Assembly (NCBI RefSeq): GCF_020215705.1
Contig: NZ_JAIWNB010000001.1
Coordinates: 310,001 to 374,000, forward strand
DNA: 64,000 nt
Direction of reading: 5' to 3'
From: Nonomuraea aurantiaca
GTDB lineage: Bacteria > Actinomycetota > Actinomycetes > Streptosporangiales > Streptosporangiaceae
The notes beneath the pieces were generated by a model. The model was not told the DNA's origin. It saw only the letters and a list, made by a program, of their open reading frames with translations, and did not search any database. Shown here in pieces: positions 33,753 through 42,696 of the stretch (positions within the stretch are counted from its first letter, which is position 1; the number at the start of each line of letters is the position of its first letter). The translations under genes and the position numbers were made by a program.

Positions 33753-33787
33753 GCTCCTGTCGCTCTTGCGGCGTCCGGTTCGCCCAA

Positions 33788-33817
33788 AAAGACCGGACGG
33801 CGTCGCGATCTGTGACA
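33788..33817 (-). promoter_or_regulatory. ECF41-type promoter P4
   Basis: Minus strand TGTCACA (33817-33811), 17 bp, GTCTTT (33793-33788), 36 bp before the LtrA GTG start. Confidence 0.75.
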
Positions 33818-33887
33818 GATCGTCGCGGTGGTTGTCACAAGCAGGGAGGCCACTCCTCGACGTCGGGCCGGATCGCGCACGAGATCC

Positions 33888-36131
33888 TCATCCGCCCAAC
33901 GGATCAGACACACTAGACACCAGCTTCTCGACTTCCGCGCGCACCTCCGCCGCCCTCTCCACGTCACCGGACCGCTCGAACTGCCGCAGCGCCTCTGCGT
34001 ACGCCTCCCTGGCCTCCTCGACCCGTCCCGCACGCCACAAGACGAAGCCGAGCCTGGCCTGGGTGCGGCCCAGCGCCAGGCCGATCGGGTGCGCGCGCAG
34101 TGCCGGCATCGCCTGCTGGTAGGCCTCGATCGCCTCCTCCCAGCGCTCAAGCTCGGCGTAGGCGGCGCCGAGATGGTCCAAGGCGGTCCCGAGAGAGAAA
34201 CTGGTGATGGCGGGGGAACCGCCGTACGAAGGGTCACTCAGCATCCTCACCAGTGCGAGATTGCGGTCCAAGGATTCCGAGATCTGGCCCGCCCTTCGCA
34301 GGGCGGTGATGTAGGACGTCGCCGCCTGGGGATAGCTCTCGAAGTCTCCGGCCTGCAGGAGGAGTTCGGCGCCGCGCCTGGTGTAGTCGAGGTGCCGCTC
34401 CAGGCTTCCCGGGGTACGCCAGATCGCCCAGGCGTACACCAGCGCCCACCCCTGCTGGCGTATGTCGCCGACGTCGCGGGCCAGCTCCAGCGCCCGCAGC
34501 GCGGCCACCTCCGCCTCCTCGACGCGGTCCTCGCACGTGGCCAACGCCCAGGACAGGTAGTTCAGGTGCACGGCCTCCCGGAGGCGGTCGCCCATAGCCC
34601 GCGCCGCGCTCGACGACAACTCGAACACCTCGCGCCAGTAGCCCCACCGTATCCACTGGTCGGAGAACCAGTGCATCGACTCGGCCACCCCCACCACTGT
34701 CGCGTGCTCGCCACGCTGGGCCGCCGAACGCAGCGCCTCCAGCCAGGCCGTGCCCTCCGCCTGCAGCCAGTCGCCCCCCTCCTCCTGGCTGCCCAGCGGG
34801 ACCAGGGACCGCCAGTCAGGGGGCGGCGCGCCATACTCGGGCTCGAACCAGCGGCCGGCCACCACCGCGACCTTCAGCAACCACGACTCCATCCGCCGCC
34901 TGGCCCGCTCCTGCGCCTCGATCGGTTCCTCCTCCGACAACCGGGCGCGGGCGTACAACCTGACCAGGTCGTGGAAGACGTAACGGCCGGCGTACGGCGA
35001 GCTCAGCAGGCCCAGCTCGGCCAGTTCCTCCAGAGCGTCCTCGGCCTCGACCAGGTCCACCTGGGCCAGCACCGCGACCATCGGCACCCCGAAGTCCGGC
35101 GCGGCGGCCAGCGCCAGCCGCCGGAAGCTGCAGCGCGCTGTCCCGGACAGCTGCTGGTAGGACAGCGCGAACGCTGCGGCCACGGCCAGGTCCCCGACCG
35201 CCAGGGCCTCCAACCGGCGCTCCTCGTCCCCCAATCGGTCCGCCAGCTGGCTGATCGTCCAGCCAGGCCTGCTCTGCAGCCGGTTACCCGCGATCCGCAC
35301 CGCCAGCGGCAGGTTCCCACACAGCCGGACCAGCTCGGCCACGCCGCCGGAATCCGTCGCGGCGCGCTCCTCCCCGAGGATAGCCCGCAGCAGCCTGCCC
35401 GCCTCCTCGCTGGACAGCTGGTCCAGTGGGATCTGCCGCACTCCCTCCAGCCCGGCCAGCGAGCGGCGGCTGGTGACGATCGTCATCCCCGGACCGCCCG
35501 CCGGCAGCAACGGCCGTACCTGTCCCTCATCGGCGGCGTTGTCCAGCACGATCAGGCACCGGCGATGACCCAGCACCGCCCGGTAGAGTCCCGCCCGCTC
35601 ATCCTCATCGCTCGGGATCCCTCGCTCGACCACACCCAGAGCCTTCAGCAACCGCGAGTGCACGGCCCCAGGCGCCAGCGGGACGCTGTCCATACCACGC
35701 AGGTCCACGTAGAAGCAGCCGTCAGGGAACGCCTTCCCCAAGTGCCGGGTGGCGTGGACGGCCAGGGCTGTCTTCCCGATCCCGGCGGGACCGGAGATAG
35801 TGGCCACCACCGCGGTTTCCCCGGTCTCCGCCTGCTCGGCGAGGTCGCGCAGCAGATCGAGCTCCCGCAGGCGGCCGACGAAATCCCCTGTACCGCGCGG
35901 CAGCTGGCCCGCACCGGTGACCGGGCCGCTCAGCCGCGGCCGCCCCACCCGTGCAGCCTCGGCCAGCTCCGCTCGCTGTCCCTCATCCACCCGCAACGCC
36001 TCGGCCAGCGCCTGCACCGTGCGCCGTTGCGGGCTGCGGCTGACACCTCGCTCCATGTCACCGATCGCCCGCACGCTCACGCCCGAGGCGTGCGAAAGCT
36101 CCTCGATCGTCAACCCCGATTCCTGCCGCAA
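33888..36131 (-). CDS. XRE-type HTH / NB-ARC (STAND) ATPase / TPR regulator
   Basis: About 747 residues. N-terminal XRE helix-turn-helix (LTIEELSHASGVSVRAIGDM ERG), then an NB-ARC ATPase with P-loop SGPAGIGKTAL, Walker B RCLIVLDNA, GNLPLAVRIAG and a winged-helix part, then TPR-type repeats to the C-terminus (LGAAYAELERWEEAIEAYQQ). Such proteins act as ligand-gated ATP-driven transcription switches. The only start in frame is a TTG at 36131, but the conserved LLRRLRQ segment continues upstream in frame without any start codon, so the start is doubtful. It follows the SDR at 36184 by 52 bp. Confidence 0.8.
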   Translation of the reverse strand: MRQESGLTIEELSHASGVSVRAIGDMERGVSRSPQRRTVQALAEALRVDEGQRAELAEAARVGRPRLSGPVTGAGQLPRGTGDFVGRLRELDLLRDLAEQAETGETAVVATISGPAGIGKTALAVHATRHLGKAFPDGCFYVDLRGMDSVPLAPGAVHSRLLKALGVVERGIPSDEDERAGLYRAVLGHRRCLIVLDNAADEGQVRPLLPAGGPGMTIVTSRRSLAGLEGVRQIPLDQLSSEEAGRLLRAILGEERAATDSGGVAELVRLCGNLPLAVRIAGNRLQSRPGWTISQLADRLGDEERRLEALAVGDLAVAAAFALSYQQLSGTARCSFRRLALAAAPDFGVPMVAVLAQVDLVEAEDALEELAELGLLSSPYAGRYVFHDLVRLYARARLSEEEPIEAQERARRRMESWLLKVAVVAGRWFEPEYGAPPPDWRSLVPLGSQEEGGDWLQAEGTAWLEALRSAAQRGEHATVVGVAESMHWFSDQWIRWGYWREVFELSSSAARAMGDRLREAVHLNYLSWALATCEDRVEEAEVAALRALELARDVGDIRQQGWALVYAWAIWRTPGSLERHLDYTRRGAELLLQAGDFESYPQAATSYITALRRAGQISESLDRNLALVRMLSDPSYGGSPAITSFSLGTALDHLGAAYAELERWEEAIEAYQQAMPALRAHPIGLALGRTQARLGFVLWRAGRVEEAREAYAEALRQFERSGDVERAAEVRAEVEKLVSSVSDPLGG

Positions 36132-36183
36132 CCTGCGCAGGAGCTGACCATCCGTCCTCCTCGGTCTCCTCGATCGAACGCGG

Positions 36184-36960
36184 TTACCAGGTCTGGTCGC
36201 CGGCGCGGACCAGCAACGCGTTGATGGCGACCAGCCGGTCTCGCGTGACGATGTAGCCGATGGCGTCCGCCACGTCCTCCGGGCGCAGCGCTTCGATTCC
36301 GTCGATCCGCCGGCGGGCCGCGTCCCGGACGGTGTCGCTCAGGTGGTTCACCAGCTCGGTGTCCACGGTCCCGGGCTCGACCACGCTGACCCGGACGCGC
36401 TCGCCGAGCAGTTCCTGGCGAAGCGACTCGGTGAACGCGTTCACGCCGGACTTGGTCAGGCCGTAGACGCTGCTCCCCGGCCGGGCGACCCGCCCGGCCG
36501 TCGAGCTGACGTTCACCAGGTCTGCCACCTGCCGGGGGGATGTCGACGCGGCGTAGATCAGGTGCGGGATGGCGGCGTGCGTGACGTGCAACAGCCCTGC
36601 CACGTTGAGCGAGATCATCCGATCCCATTCTTGGACGGTGGTGTGCAGCGCTGAGTTGAGCAGCATGATCCCGGCGTTGTTGACCAGGATGTCCAGCCGC
36701 CCGAACCGATCCAGCGTGTCCTGCACCACGTCCTCGGCACGCTCGGGGTCGGTGATGTCGGCCGCCAACCCGACCGCCTCACCGCCCAGCATCGCGATGT
36801 CGCCCGCGACCCGGTCCAGGCGGTCGCGGCGGCGGGCTACGAGAGCGACCGCCGCGCCCTCACGGGCCAGGCGACATGCGGTCGCGGCGCCGATTCCGCT
36901 GCTCGCGCCGGTGACGAGCGCGACGGCGCCGTCCAGCGGCTGATCATGAACTATCCCCAC
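36184..36960 (-). CDS. Classical short-chain dehydrogenase/reductase
   Basis: 258 residues. TGASSGIGAATA cofactor motif, ILVNNAGIM, catalytic Ser in VNVSSTAGRV and YGLTK for YxxxK, VSVVEPGTVDTEL. NADP is suggested by ARRRDRL after strand 2. Similar to the SDR at 40128 but not a close duplicate. Substrate unknown. Head of a probable two-gene unit with the STAND regulator. I see no ECF41-type promoter upstream. Confidence 0.88.
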   Translation of the reverse strand: MGIVHDQPLDGAVALVTGASSGIGAATACRLAREGAAVALVARRRDRLDRVAGDIAMLGGEAVGLAADITDPERAEDVVQDTLDRFGRLDILVNNAGIMLLNSALHTTVQEWDRMISLNVAGLLHVTHAAIPHLIYAASTSPRQVADLVNVSSTAGRVARPGSSVYGLTKSGVNAFTESLRQELLGERVRVSVVEPGTVDTELVNHLSDTVRDAARRRIDGIEALRPEDVADAIGYIVTRDRLVAINALLVRAGDQTW

Positions 36961-37083
36961 GACCGTGCCTCCCGCGTTCAGCCGAACTGCCTACGCGACG
37001 AGACTCGCGCAGCCGACCCCCGGGCCGAACCAGGGTGTCCCACTGGTCGACCGGGGCCAGGGAGTGCCCCGGCGGCGGCGGGG

Positions 37084-39843
37084 CTACGCCTCGCCGCCTG
37101 ACAGGACGTCGCCGAGCTGCTTCCTGGAGCTGATCCCGAGCTTGGTGAAGATCTTGCGGAGGTGCCACTCCACCGTGCGCGGGCTCAGAAAGAGCCGTGC
37201 CGCGACTTCGGGGTTGGACAGGCCGTCTCGCACGAGCAGGGCGATCTGCTTCTCCTGCGCGGTCAGCTCGCCGCTCATCGAGGAACTCTTGCGCTCGCGG
37301 ACATGGTCCCCTGTAGCGAGGAGCTCGCGGCGGGCGCGCTCGGCGAACGCCTCCATCCCGATCGACACGAACATCTCGTACGCGGTCCGCAGGTGGATCC
37401 GTGCCTCGGCCCGCTGCCGTTCCCTGCGCAGCCATTCGCCGTACAGCAGGTGAGCGCGCGCCAGTTCGGGGTGGAGAAGTGTACGGCCCAGCCGTTCGAT
37501 GGCCTCGCGGTAGAGCCCGTCCGCGGCGGCGGTGTCGGTCAGCAGCGCACGGCAGCGAGCCAGGATCCCCTGCGCCCAGTCCGTGTCGCATGGTTCTGCC
37601 GCGTCCGCCAGGCCGTCGAGCGCCTCGCGGGCCGCCGCGTCGTCCCCGGAGCGCGCCGCAGCCTCGACGAGCTCGGGCAGCGCCCACTGGGAGACGATCA
37701 GGTTGGCGCTCTCGCTGCCGGCATGGGCCGCCGACAGCGCGAGCCCGTAGCGGGCCAGGCCGTTGAAGAGGATCGCGGCCGCCCATTGGGCGGTGGCGAC
37801 ACCGTTCAGCTGGCCGCTGGCGCCGGCCTCCTCGATCGTGGCCTCTATGACCTCCATGGCCTCGGCCTCTTTGCCTTGCATCGCCGTCAGCAGGAGCTGC
37901 GTGTGCTGCGCCATGGGCACGCCCGTCGCATCGACGGCGGCTTCCGCTTCCGCGACGACCGCGGCCGCGGCGGCGAGGTCCCCGCTCAGCACGATCGGTA
38001 TCCCCAGCGAGTGGAGATAGACGGGAAGGTCGGACACGGCGCCGGATGTGCGCACCTCGTCCAGTGCCCTGGCGCGGGTCTCGGGCATGGCCAGGTCGTC
38101 CCAGACGAGCGGGCTCACGCCGAAGGCCGCCCAGCCCCATTTCAGGAGCTCCTGAACGGGGCAGTCGGCGAGCGCGGCCTGCGCCCTGCGCAATGTGGGG
38201 AGCGCGGCTCTCCTGCCGTCGGTAATGAGCAGCGCGAAACCCTCGAGTACGAGGTCCAGAAGTCGCGGGCTGCCCTCGGGCGCGGGGAGTTCCCTGATCG
38301 CCTGGGAGACGGCCATGAGGCTGCCTCGGTTCGCCGCGCCGAACGACGCGGAACCCCAGGCGATGAGGTACGTCTCCCGCGCCAGGTCCAGGTCGAACGG
38401 CTGCAGCCGCCGCGCGGCTGCCAACAGCATCAGCGGCGCCTGGTTGTCGAAGCCGGTCGCGAACGTGATGTGACCGCGTGTCAGGTGCGCTCGTACGCGC
38501 TGGAACTCGCTCTGGGCATCCCGGTCGGCGATGTCGGCGAAGCGGCGTGCGGCCTCGATGTCACCCGCCCTGAGGCTGGCGTCCGCCGCCATCAGGGCAC
38601 GCTCGGCACGGCGCGAGGTGTCGATGGTCAGAGCCACGGATCGCTGCAGGAACGCCGCCGCAGCCGCCAGCCCGCCGCGCGCCTGTGCCCGGCCGGCAGA
38701 CCGTTCCAGCTCGGCGGCGACGCCCTCGTCGGGCGCGGCGGCCGCGGACGCGAGATGCCAGGCACGGCGGTCAGGGTCGGCCTTTGCGTCGGTGACCTCC
38801 GCCAGCGCGAGGTGGACCGCCCGGCGATCCACTTCCTTCGCCGAGCGGTACACGGCAGACCGCACGAGCGGGTGACGGAAGATCACCCGCACGCCGAACT
38901 CCAGCAGCCCGTCCGTCCCGCCGGCCAGGACTGTCGCGGGAGTGACGCCGAGCCGTTCGGCGGCACGCCACACCAGCGAGGGGTCACCGACCGGCTCCGC
39001 CGCGGCGACCAGCAAGAGCAGCCGGGTCTGCGCGGGCAGGCCCTCGATCCTGGCCAGGAAGCTCTGCTCGATCCTGCCGGGCAGCGTGTCGGCGTCAAGG
39101 AGGCCGAACCCGCCCGCCATCCGGCTCACCGCAAGATCACGCGGCAGCTCCAGCAGGGCCAGCGGGTTTCCCCTGGTCTCGGCCACGAACCGGTCGCGGA
39201 CGTGTTGATCGATCTGGACGTGCGTCACCGAGGTCAGCAGGGCGTGCGCGTCTTCCGCCGTCAGGCCGGTGACCTCGAGCTCCGGCAGTCCGAGCAGGTC
39301 CTGGGTCTGTTCGCGAGAGCCGAAGACGAGGGCGACCGACTCCGCGAGGAGCCGCCGGGCGACGAAGCCGAGGACCTGCGCCGAGGCACGGTCCATCCAC
39401 TGCGCGTCGTCTACCACGCAGAGCAGGGGACCCTTCTCCGAGGCGTCAGACAGCAGGCTCAGTACGGCCAGCGCGACCAGGAAGCGTTCGGGCGGCGTTC
39501 CCCCTCGTATCCCGAAGACCGTCTCAAGGGCGTCGCGCTGCGGTGCGGGAAGGTTCTCCAGCTGATCCAGCAGCGGTGCGCACAACTGGTGCAAAGTGGC
39601 GAAAGCCAGTTCCATCTCGGACTCGACGCCGGCCGCACGCAGCACCCGCATGCCCGTCGCCGAGTTCGCCGCGTACTCCAGCAGCGTTGTTTTCCCGACT
39701 CCCGGCGCGCCGTGCACGAGGAGCACGCGGCTCTCGCCCATGCGGACGGCCGCGATCGTCTGATCGAGGAGAGCGCGCTCCGGCTCCCTCCCGACCAGCC
39801 CGGTGTTCTGACCATGCCGGGCGCCCCGCCTACGTCCGTTCAC
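37084..39843 (-). CDS. Large ATP-binding LuxR-family (LAL/MalT-like) regulator
   Basis: 919 residues from GTG at 39843, chosen for the GGGGA upstream; the frame extends further but is unlike the family. AAA-like module: HGAPGVGKTTLLEY (P-loop) and LLCVVDDAQWMD (Walker B) in LVGREPERALL context. A long helical TPR-like middle follows. C-terminal LuxR HTH: LTAQEKQIALLVRDGLSNPE, VAARLFLSPRTVEWHLRKIF TKLGISSRKQL. LAL regulators activate operons in response to a small-molecule inducer. The neighbouring divergent SDR (40128) is a possible target, with 168 bp between. Confidence 0.88.
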   Translation of the reverse strand: MNGRRRGARHGQNTGLVGREPERALLDQTIAAVRMGESRVLLVHGAPGVGKTTLLEYAANSATGMRVLRAAGVESEMELAFATLHQLCAPLLDQLENLPAPQRDALETVFGIRGGTPPERFLVALAVLSLLSDASEKGPLLCVVDDAQWMDRASAQVLGFVARRLLAESVALVFGSREQTQDLLGLPELEVTGLTAEDAHALLTSVTHVQIDQHVRDRFVAETRGNPLALLELPRDLAVSRMAGGFGLLDADTLPGRIEQSFLARIEGLPAQTRLLLLVAAAEPVGDPSLVWRAAERLGVTPATVLAGGTDGLLEFGVRVIFRHPLVRSAVYRSAKEVDRRAVHLALAEVTDAKADPDRRAWHLASAAAAPDEGVAAELERSAGRAQARGGLAAAAAFLQRSVALTIDTSRRAERALMAADASLRAGDIEAARRFADIADRDAQSEFQRVRAHLTRGHITFATGFDNQAPLMLLAAARRLQPFDLDLARETYLIAWGSASFGAANRGSLMAVSQAIRELPAPEGSPRLLDLVLEGFALLITDGRRAALPTLRRAQAALADCPVQELLKWGWAAFGVSPLVWDDLAMPETRARALDEVRTSGAVSDLPVYLHSLGIPIVLSGDLAAAAAVVAEAEAAVDATGVPMAQHTQLLLTAMQGKEAEAMEVIEATIEEAGASGQLNGVATAQWAAAILFNGLARYGLALSAAHAGSESANLIVSQWALPELVEAAARSGDDAAAREALDGLADAAEPCDTDWAQGILARCRALLTDTAAADGLYREAIERLGRTLLHPELARAHLLYGEWLRRERQRAEARIHLRTAYEMFVSIGMEAFAERARRELLATGDHVRERKSSSMSGELTAQEKQIALLVRDGLSNPEVAARLFLSPRTVEWHLRKIFTKLGISSRKQLGDVLSGGEA

Positions 39844-40011
39844 GGTCCCCCGCTTTTTGCACCAGTTGCACGACGTTAAATACACCCAAGGCACGCGCCA
39901 GGCCAAGTTGTACGACCTGCGTCTCACCAGCTGAGCCGGTAGATCATCGTCGTGGATGCCGTCCACAAGCTCCGATACGACGCCATCGGGACTGAGGCAG
40001 TGTTCCGCAGC

Positions 40012-40041
40012 TGTCACAAGCCAGGAGGCTGTCCGGTCTTA
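40012..40041 (+). promoter_or_regulatory. ECF41-type promoter P5
   Basis: TGTCACA (40012-40018), 17 bp, GTCTTA (40036-40041), 86 bp before the SDR at 40128. Confidence 0.8.
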
Positions 40042-40127
40042 GTACCGCCGCGCTCCTCGCCCGTCCTGAGCGCGGCCGAGCTATTGCGGCATGACGAAAC
40101 CTGGGAACCCCTGCGGAAAGGAAGCAC

Positions 40128-40865
40128 ATGAGCAACACCTTGAATGGACTGGTCGTCCTCGTCACTGGAGCGTCGTCGGGCATCGGCGAGGCCACTGCGC
40201 TGGCCCTCTCAGCGGAAGGGGCACGTGTCGCGGTCGGGGCCCGGCGCGCCGACCGGTTGGAGTCGCTGGCGCGCAAGGCGCCCGGTGAGGTGCTGGCCCT
40301 CGAACTGGACGTGACCGACCAAGAGTCGGTGCGGGCCGCGGTCGCGGCGACCGTCGAGCGCTTCGGCGCCCTGGACGTCCTGGTGAACAACGCCGGGGTG
40401 ATGCTCAACGGCCCGATCGTGGGTGCGGACATCACGCAATGGACCCGCATGGTCGAGACCAACCTGCTCGGCTCGATGTACATGGTCCATGCGGGTCTGC
40501 CCCACCTGTTGGAGCGCAGGGGCACGATCGTGCAGGTCTCCTCGACCTCGGGCCGGATCGCGTCGGCCTACGCCGGTGTCTACGCCGCGACGAAGTTCGG
40601 CATCACCGCCTTCTCCGAATCGCTGCGGCAGGAGGTCACCACCCGGGGTGTGCGTGTCGTGGTCATCGAGCCCGGCTTCGTCGCCACCGAGCTGACCGGC
40701 CACAACACGGACCCCACGATGCGGGCCGCCGCGCAGAACATGGCCGCCTCCATGCGTACCCTGCAGCCCGAGGACATCGCCAACGCCGTCGTGTACGCGG
40801 TCACCCAGCCTGAGCACGTCGCGGTCAACGAGATCCTCATCCGCCCGACCGACCAGACCCAATAG
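40128..40865 (+). CDS. Classical short-chain dehydrogenase/reductase
   Basis: 245 residues with GAAAGGAAG before the ATG. TGASSGIGEATALAL, GARRADRL (NADP preference), LVNNAGVM, QVSSTSGRIASAYAGVYAAT K for the Ser-Tyr-Lys set, EPGFVATELTGHN. It reduces or oxidises an unknown small molecule. A monocistronic unit behind promoter P5, so probably a SigJ target. Oxidoreductases are one of the classic ECF41 target classes. Confidence 0.9.
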   Translation: MSNTLNGLVVLVTGASSGIGEATALALSAEGARVAVGARRADRLESLARKAPGEVLALELDVTDQESVRAAVAATVERFGALDVLVNNAGVMLNGPIVGADITQWTRMVETNLLGSMYMVHAGLPHLLERRGTIVQVSSTSGRIASAYAGVYAATKFGITAFSESLRQEVTTRGVRVVVIEPGFVATELTGHNTDPTMRAAAQNMAASMRTLQPEDIANAVVYAVTQPEHVAVNEILIRPTDQTQ

Positions 40866-41579
40866 GGGAGTGACACCGGCCCTCGGCGGTCTGCTCGGAT
40901 TGCTCAGCGCGGGCGGTCGCCGTCGTCCGCGCGAGCGAGTGCTTCCCAGGCGACGGCGTCCGCCTCCTCCCACTCGGCCAGGGCCGTACGCATGCGCTGC
41001 TGGGCGGCGGAGGCGCGGATGGCTTCAACCTCAGCCGCGGGGATGGTCCCTCGACCGGCTCATTGGCACGCAGTACGTGCCCGTGCCCCCCGCGCACGCA
41101 GGGACGGTCCATGGCCGCTCCCGTCGTCCCCCGCGAGGCGGCGGGTGTGACGCGGTCGCTCCAGCGATCACGCACGTGAGGGCGTACGTGCGCGCTCCCC
41201 CTATTAGAAGAGGCCATGCGGCGCAACCGGGATGCCACCAAGCCGTGGAGACTTGGCCGCGTACCCACGCCCGCCCCAGGATCTTGAAGATCAGCGCCAT
41301 CTGGCCCTGGAAGAGCGCGTTCCTCACCTGCCCGAAAAGCCTTTGTGCGCTGCGCTCCCAGCATCCGGCTGACCAGCGCAAAGACACCCCGCCGAGCACG
41401 GAACGAGTGACCACACCGCCCTGGGCCCATGGAAGCCGACGCCCACCCAAGCGCCTCGGGCGTCCACGACACGCCCTACGGAAACACAAAACGGATGACC
41501 AGGCGAAAACCACCGCCAAGCGGAGGCCCTCACCCGAGTCGGCTTGATGGCTGAGGCATCGAGGTCAACAGCCGGCTGG
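40866..41579. other. Gap of ~0.7 kb with degraded coding traces
   Basis: No intact gene. A minus-strand frame at about 40905-41045 reads PAAEVEAIRASAAQQRMRTA and LAEWEEADAVAWEALARADD and stops normally, like the end of a small lost gene; no start or upstream part is present. The rest (41050-41540) has only Arg/Pro-rich shadow frames. Spacing and composition suggest leftover DNA. Confidence 0.5.
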
Positions 41580-41609
41580 TGTCACAAATTCGAGGCGTCG
41601 CCGGTCTCC
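41580..41609 (+). promoter_or_regulatory. ECF41-type promoter P6 (leaderless)
   Basis: TGTCACA (41580-41586), 17 bp, GTCTCC (41604-41609). An ATG follows at once at 41610 and another at 41616, where transcription should begin, so the mRNA is probably leaderless. Confidence 0.72.
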
Positions 41610-41615
41610 ATGGGT

Positions 41616-41969
41616 ATGAGTCAATCCCTGGAATCGAAGACCGGCGTTGACGGGCCGGTAACTGTGATCAAGAGCTACACCGTGCCGGCGGACGAAGCCG
41701 ACTATTTCGTCGAGGTGTACCAGGAGAACGCCCGGATCATGTCGACCCAGCCCGGCTTCCTCCGCTCCCGCCTGCACAGGCCGCTCGCCGACGCGCCTGA
41801 GGCGCGGTTCGTCCACATCGCCGAGTGGACCTCGGGCACCGCGCTCGACAAAGCCACCGGCAATCCCGAGTGGCATGCCTCGCTGCAGCGCATGTTCGAC
41901 GATCCGGGCCTTCACATCACCTCAGAACCTGCCAGCTATCGCGTCGTTGTCGAACTTCACCCCTCCTGA
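41616..41969 (+). CDS. Antibiotic biosynthesis monooxygenase (ABM)-type protein
   Basis: 117 residues from the ATG at 41616. TVIKSYTVPADEADYFVEVY, MSTQPGFLRSRLHRPL and FVHIAEWTSGTALDKA are the ABM fold signature, a dimeric alpha/beta barrel that oxidises aromatic substrates without cofactor or binds heme or other ligands. An upstream ATG at 41610 is in frame but would lie at or before the expected transcript start. Alone behind P6. Substrate unknown. Confidence 0.85.
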   Translation: MSQSLESKTGVDGPVTVIKSYTVPADEADYFVEVYQENARIMSTQPGFLRSRLHRPLADAPEARFVHIAEWTSGTALDKATGNPEWHASLQRMFDDPGLHITSEPASYRVVVELHPS

Positions 41970-42120
41970 AGAGACGAGCACAACCAACCGCCGCACGTTC
42001 TTGAGGCGCACGTCGGTCGCCGCCGCAGTTCCCACCGCCGCCGCGACCGACTCGCCCGGCCTTCCGGACTACGCCGGTCCCTTCCGCATCGGTCAGGCCC
42101 GTGCCCAACGCCGACGGCTA
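41970..42120 (+). pseudogene. Tat-exported protein 5' relic
   Basis: TTNRRTFLRRTSVAAAVPTA is a twin-arginine signal (RRTFLR) with the start of a mature region (GLPDYAGPFRIG). No start codon exists in frame and the sequence runs into the MarR gene on the other strand. Only ~45 codons remain. Confidence 0.6.
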
Positions 42121-42128
42121 CTTCGTGA

Positions 42129-42602
42129 TCACAACGAGCAGTCCCGCTCCCGGTGCTCGTCGAGTGCGCGGAGCACGTCGGCGCAGGCCTGCGCGAAGCC
42201 GGCCAGCCGCTCGGGCCCCAGCACGTCGACGAACAGGGCGTGAACCATCTCGGTGTGCTCGGGGACGGCCTTGTTGATCGCCGCGTAGCCCTTGTCGGTG
42301 AGCCGCACGTCGGGGTAGCGGCGGTCGTTGGAGTCCACTCGCTCGACCAGCCCGCGTTGCGCCATCCGGGTGAGCTGGTGGGACAGGCGGCTCTTCTCCC
42401 ACTGGGTCGCGGCGGCCACCTCCGCGACGGGCATCTCCCGCCGCTCCGACTCCGTGAGCCGGACCAGGACCTCGAAGTCGGCCGCGGACAGGTCGCACTC
42501 GCGCTGCAGGTGCTGCTGCAGATGCGAGTTGAGGTGCTTGGCCATTTCGATGTACGTGCGCCACATCCGGTCGGCCTCGCCGAGCTCCTCTTCCCATCCC
42601 AT
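42129..42602 (-). CDS. MarR-family transcriptional repressor
   Basis: 157 residues from the ATG at 42602 with GTGGGGG upstream. Winged helix: LSAADFEVLVRLTESERREM, VAEVAAATQWEKSRLSHQLT, and the wing GLVERVDSNDRRYPDVRLTD. Divergent from the NmrA gene at 42697. The 94-bp gap has two TATCAACC-containing sites, so it probably represses both genes until a phenolic or oxidised ligand binds (family knowledge). Confidence 0.9.
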   Translation of the reverse strand: MGWEEELGEADRMWRTYIEMAKHLNSHLQQHLQRECDLSAADFEVLVRLTESERREMPVAEVAAATQWEKSRLSHQLTRMAQRGLVERVDSNDRRYPDVRLTDKGYAAINKAVPEHTEMVHALFVDVLGPERLAGFAQACADVLRALDEHRERDCSL

Positions 42603-42622
42603 GACCCCCACTCTACCCGTTG

Positions 42623-42673
42623 CTTGACGTATCAACCTGGCGCTGTATGGTGAACGGGTTGATACATCAACCT
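42623..42673. promoter_or_regulatory. MarR operator candidates
   Basis: GGTTGATACATCAACC (about 42658-42673) has perfect 7-bp arms around AC. A related half, TTGACGTATCAACC, lies near 42624-42637, so TATCAACC and GGTTGATA face each other across 20 bp. They lie between the divergent MarR and NmrA genes and overlap their likely promoters. Confidence 0.75.
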
Positions 42674-42696
42674 GAACACGTGAGGGGTTTGTCTCT

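Noticed and set aside
33888..36224. 798-codon plus-strand frame opposite the STAND regulator
   Set aside because: Gln/Arg/Pro-rich shadow; the minus strand has P-loop, Walker B and TPR repeats.
41031..41519. Possible transposase fragment in the 40.9-41.6 kb gap
   Set aside because: No DDE motif, HTH or terminal inverted repeats could be found.
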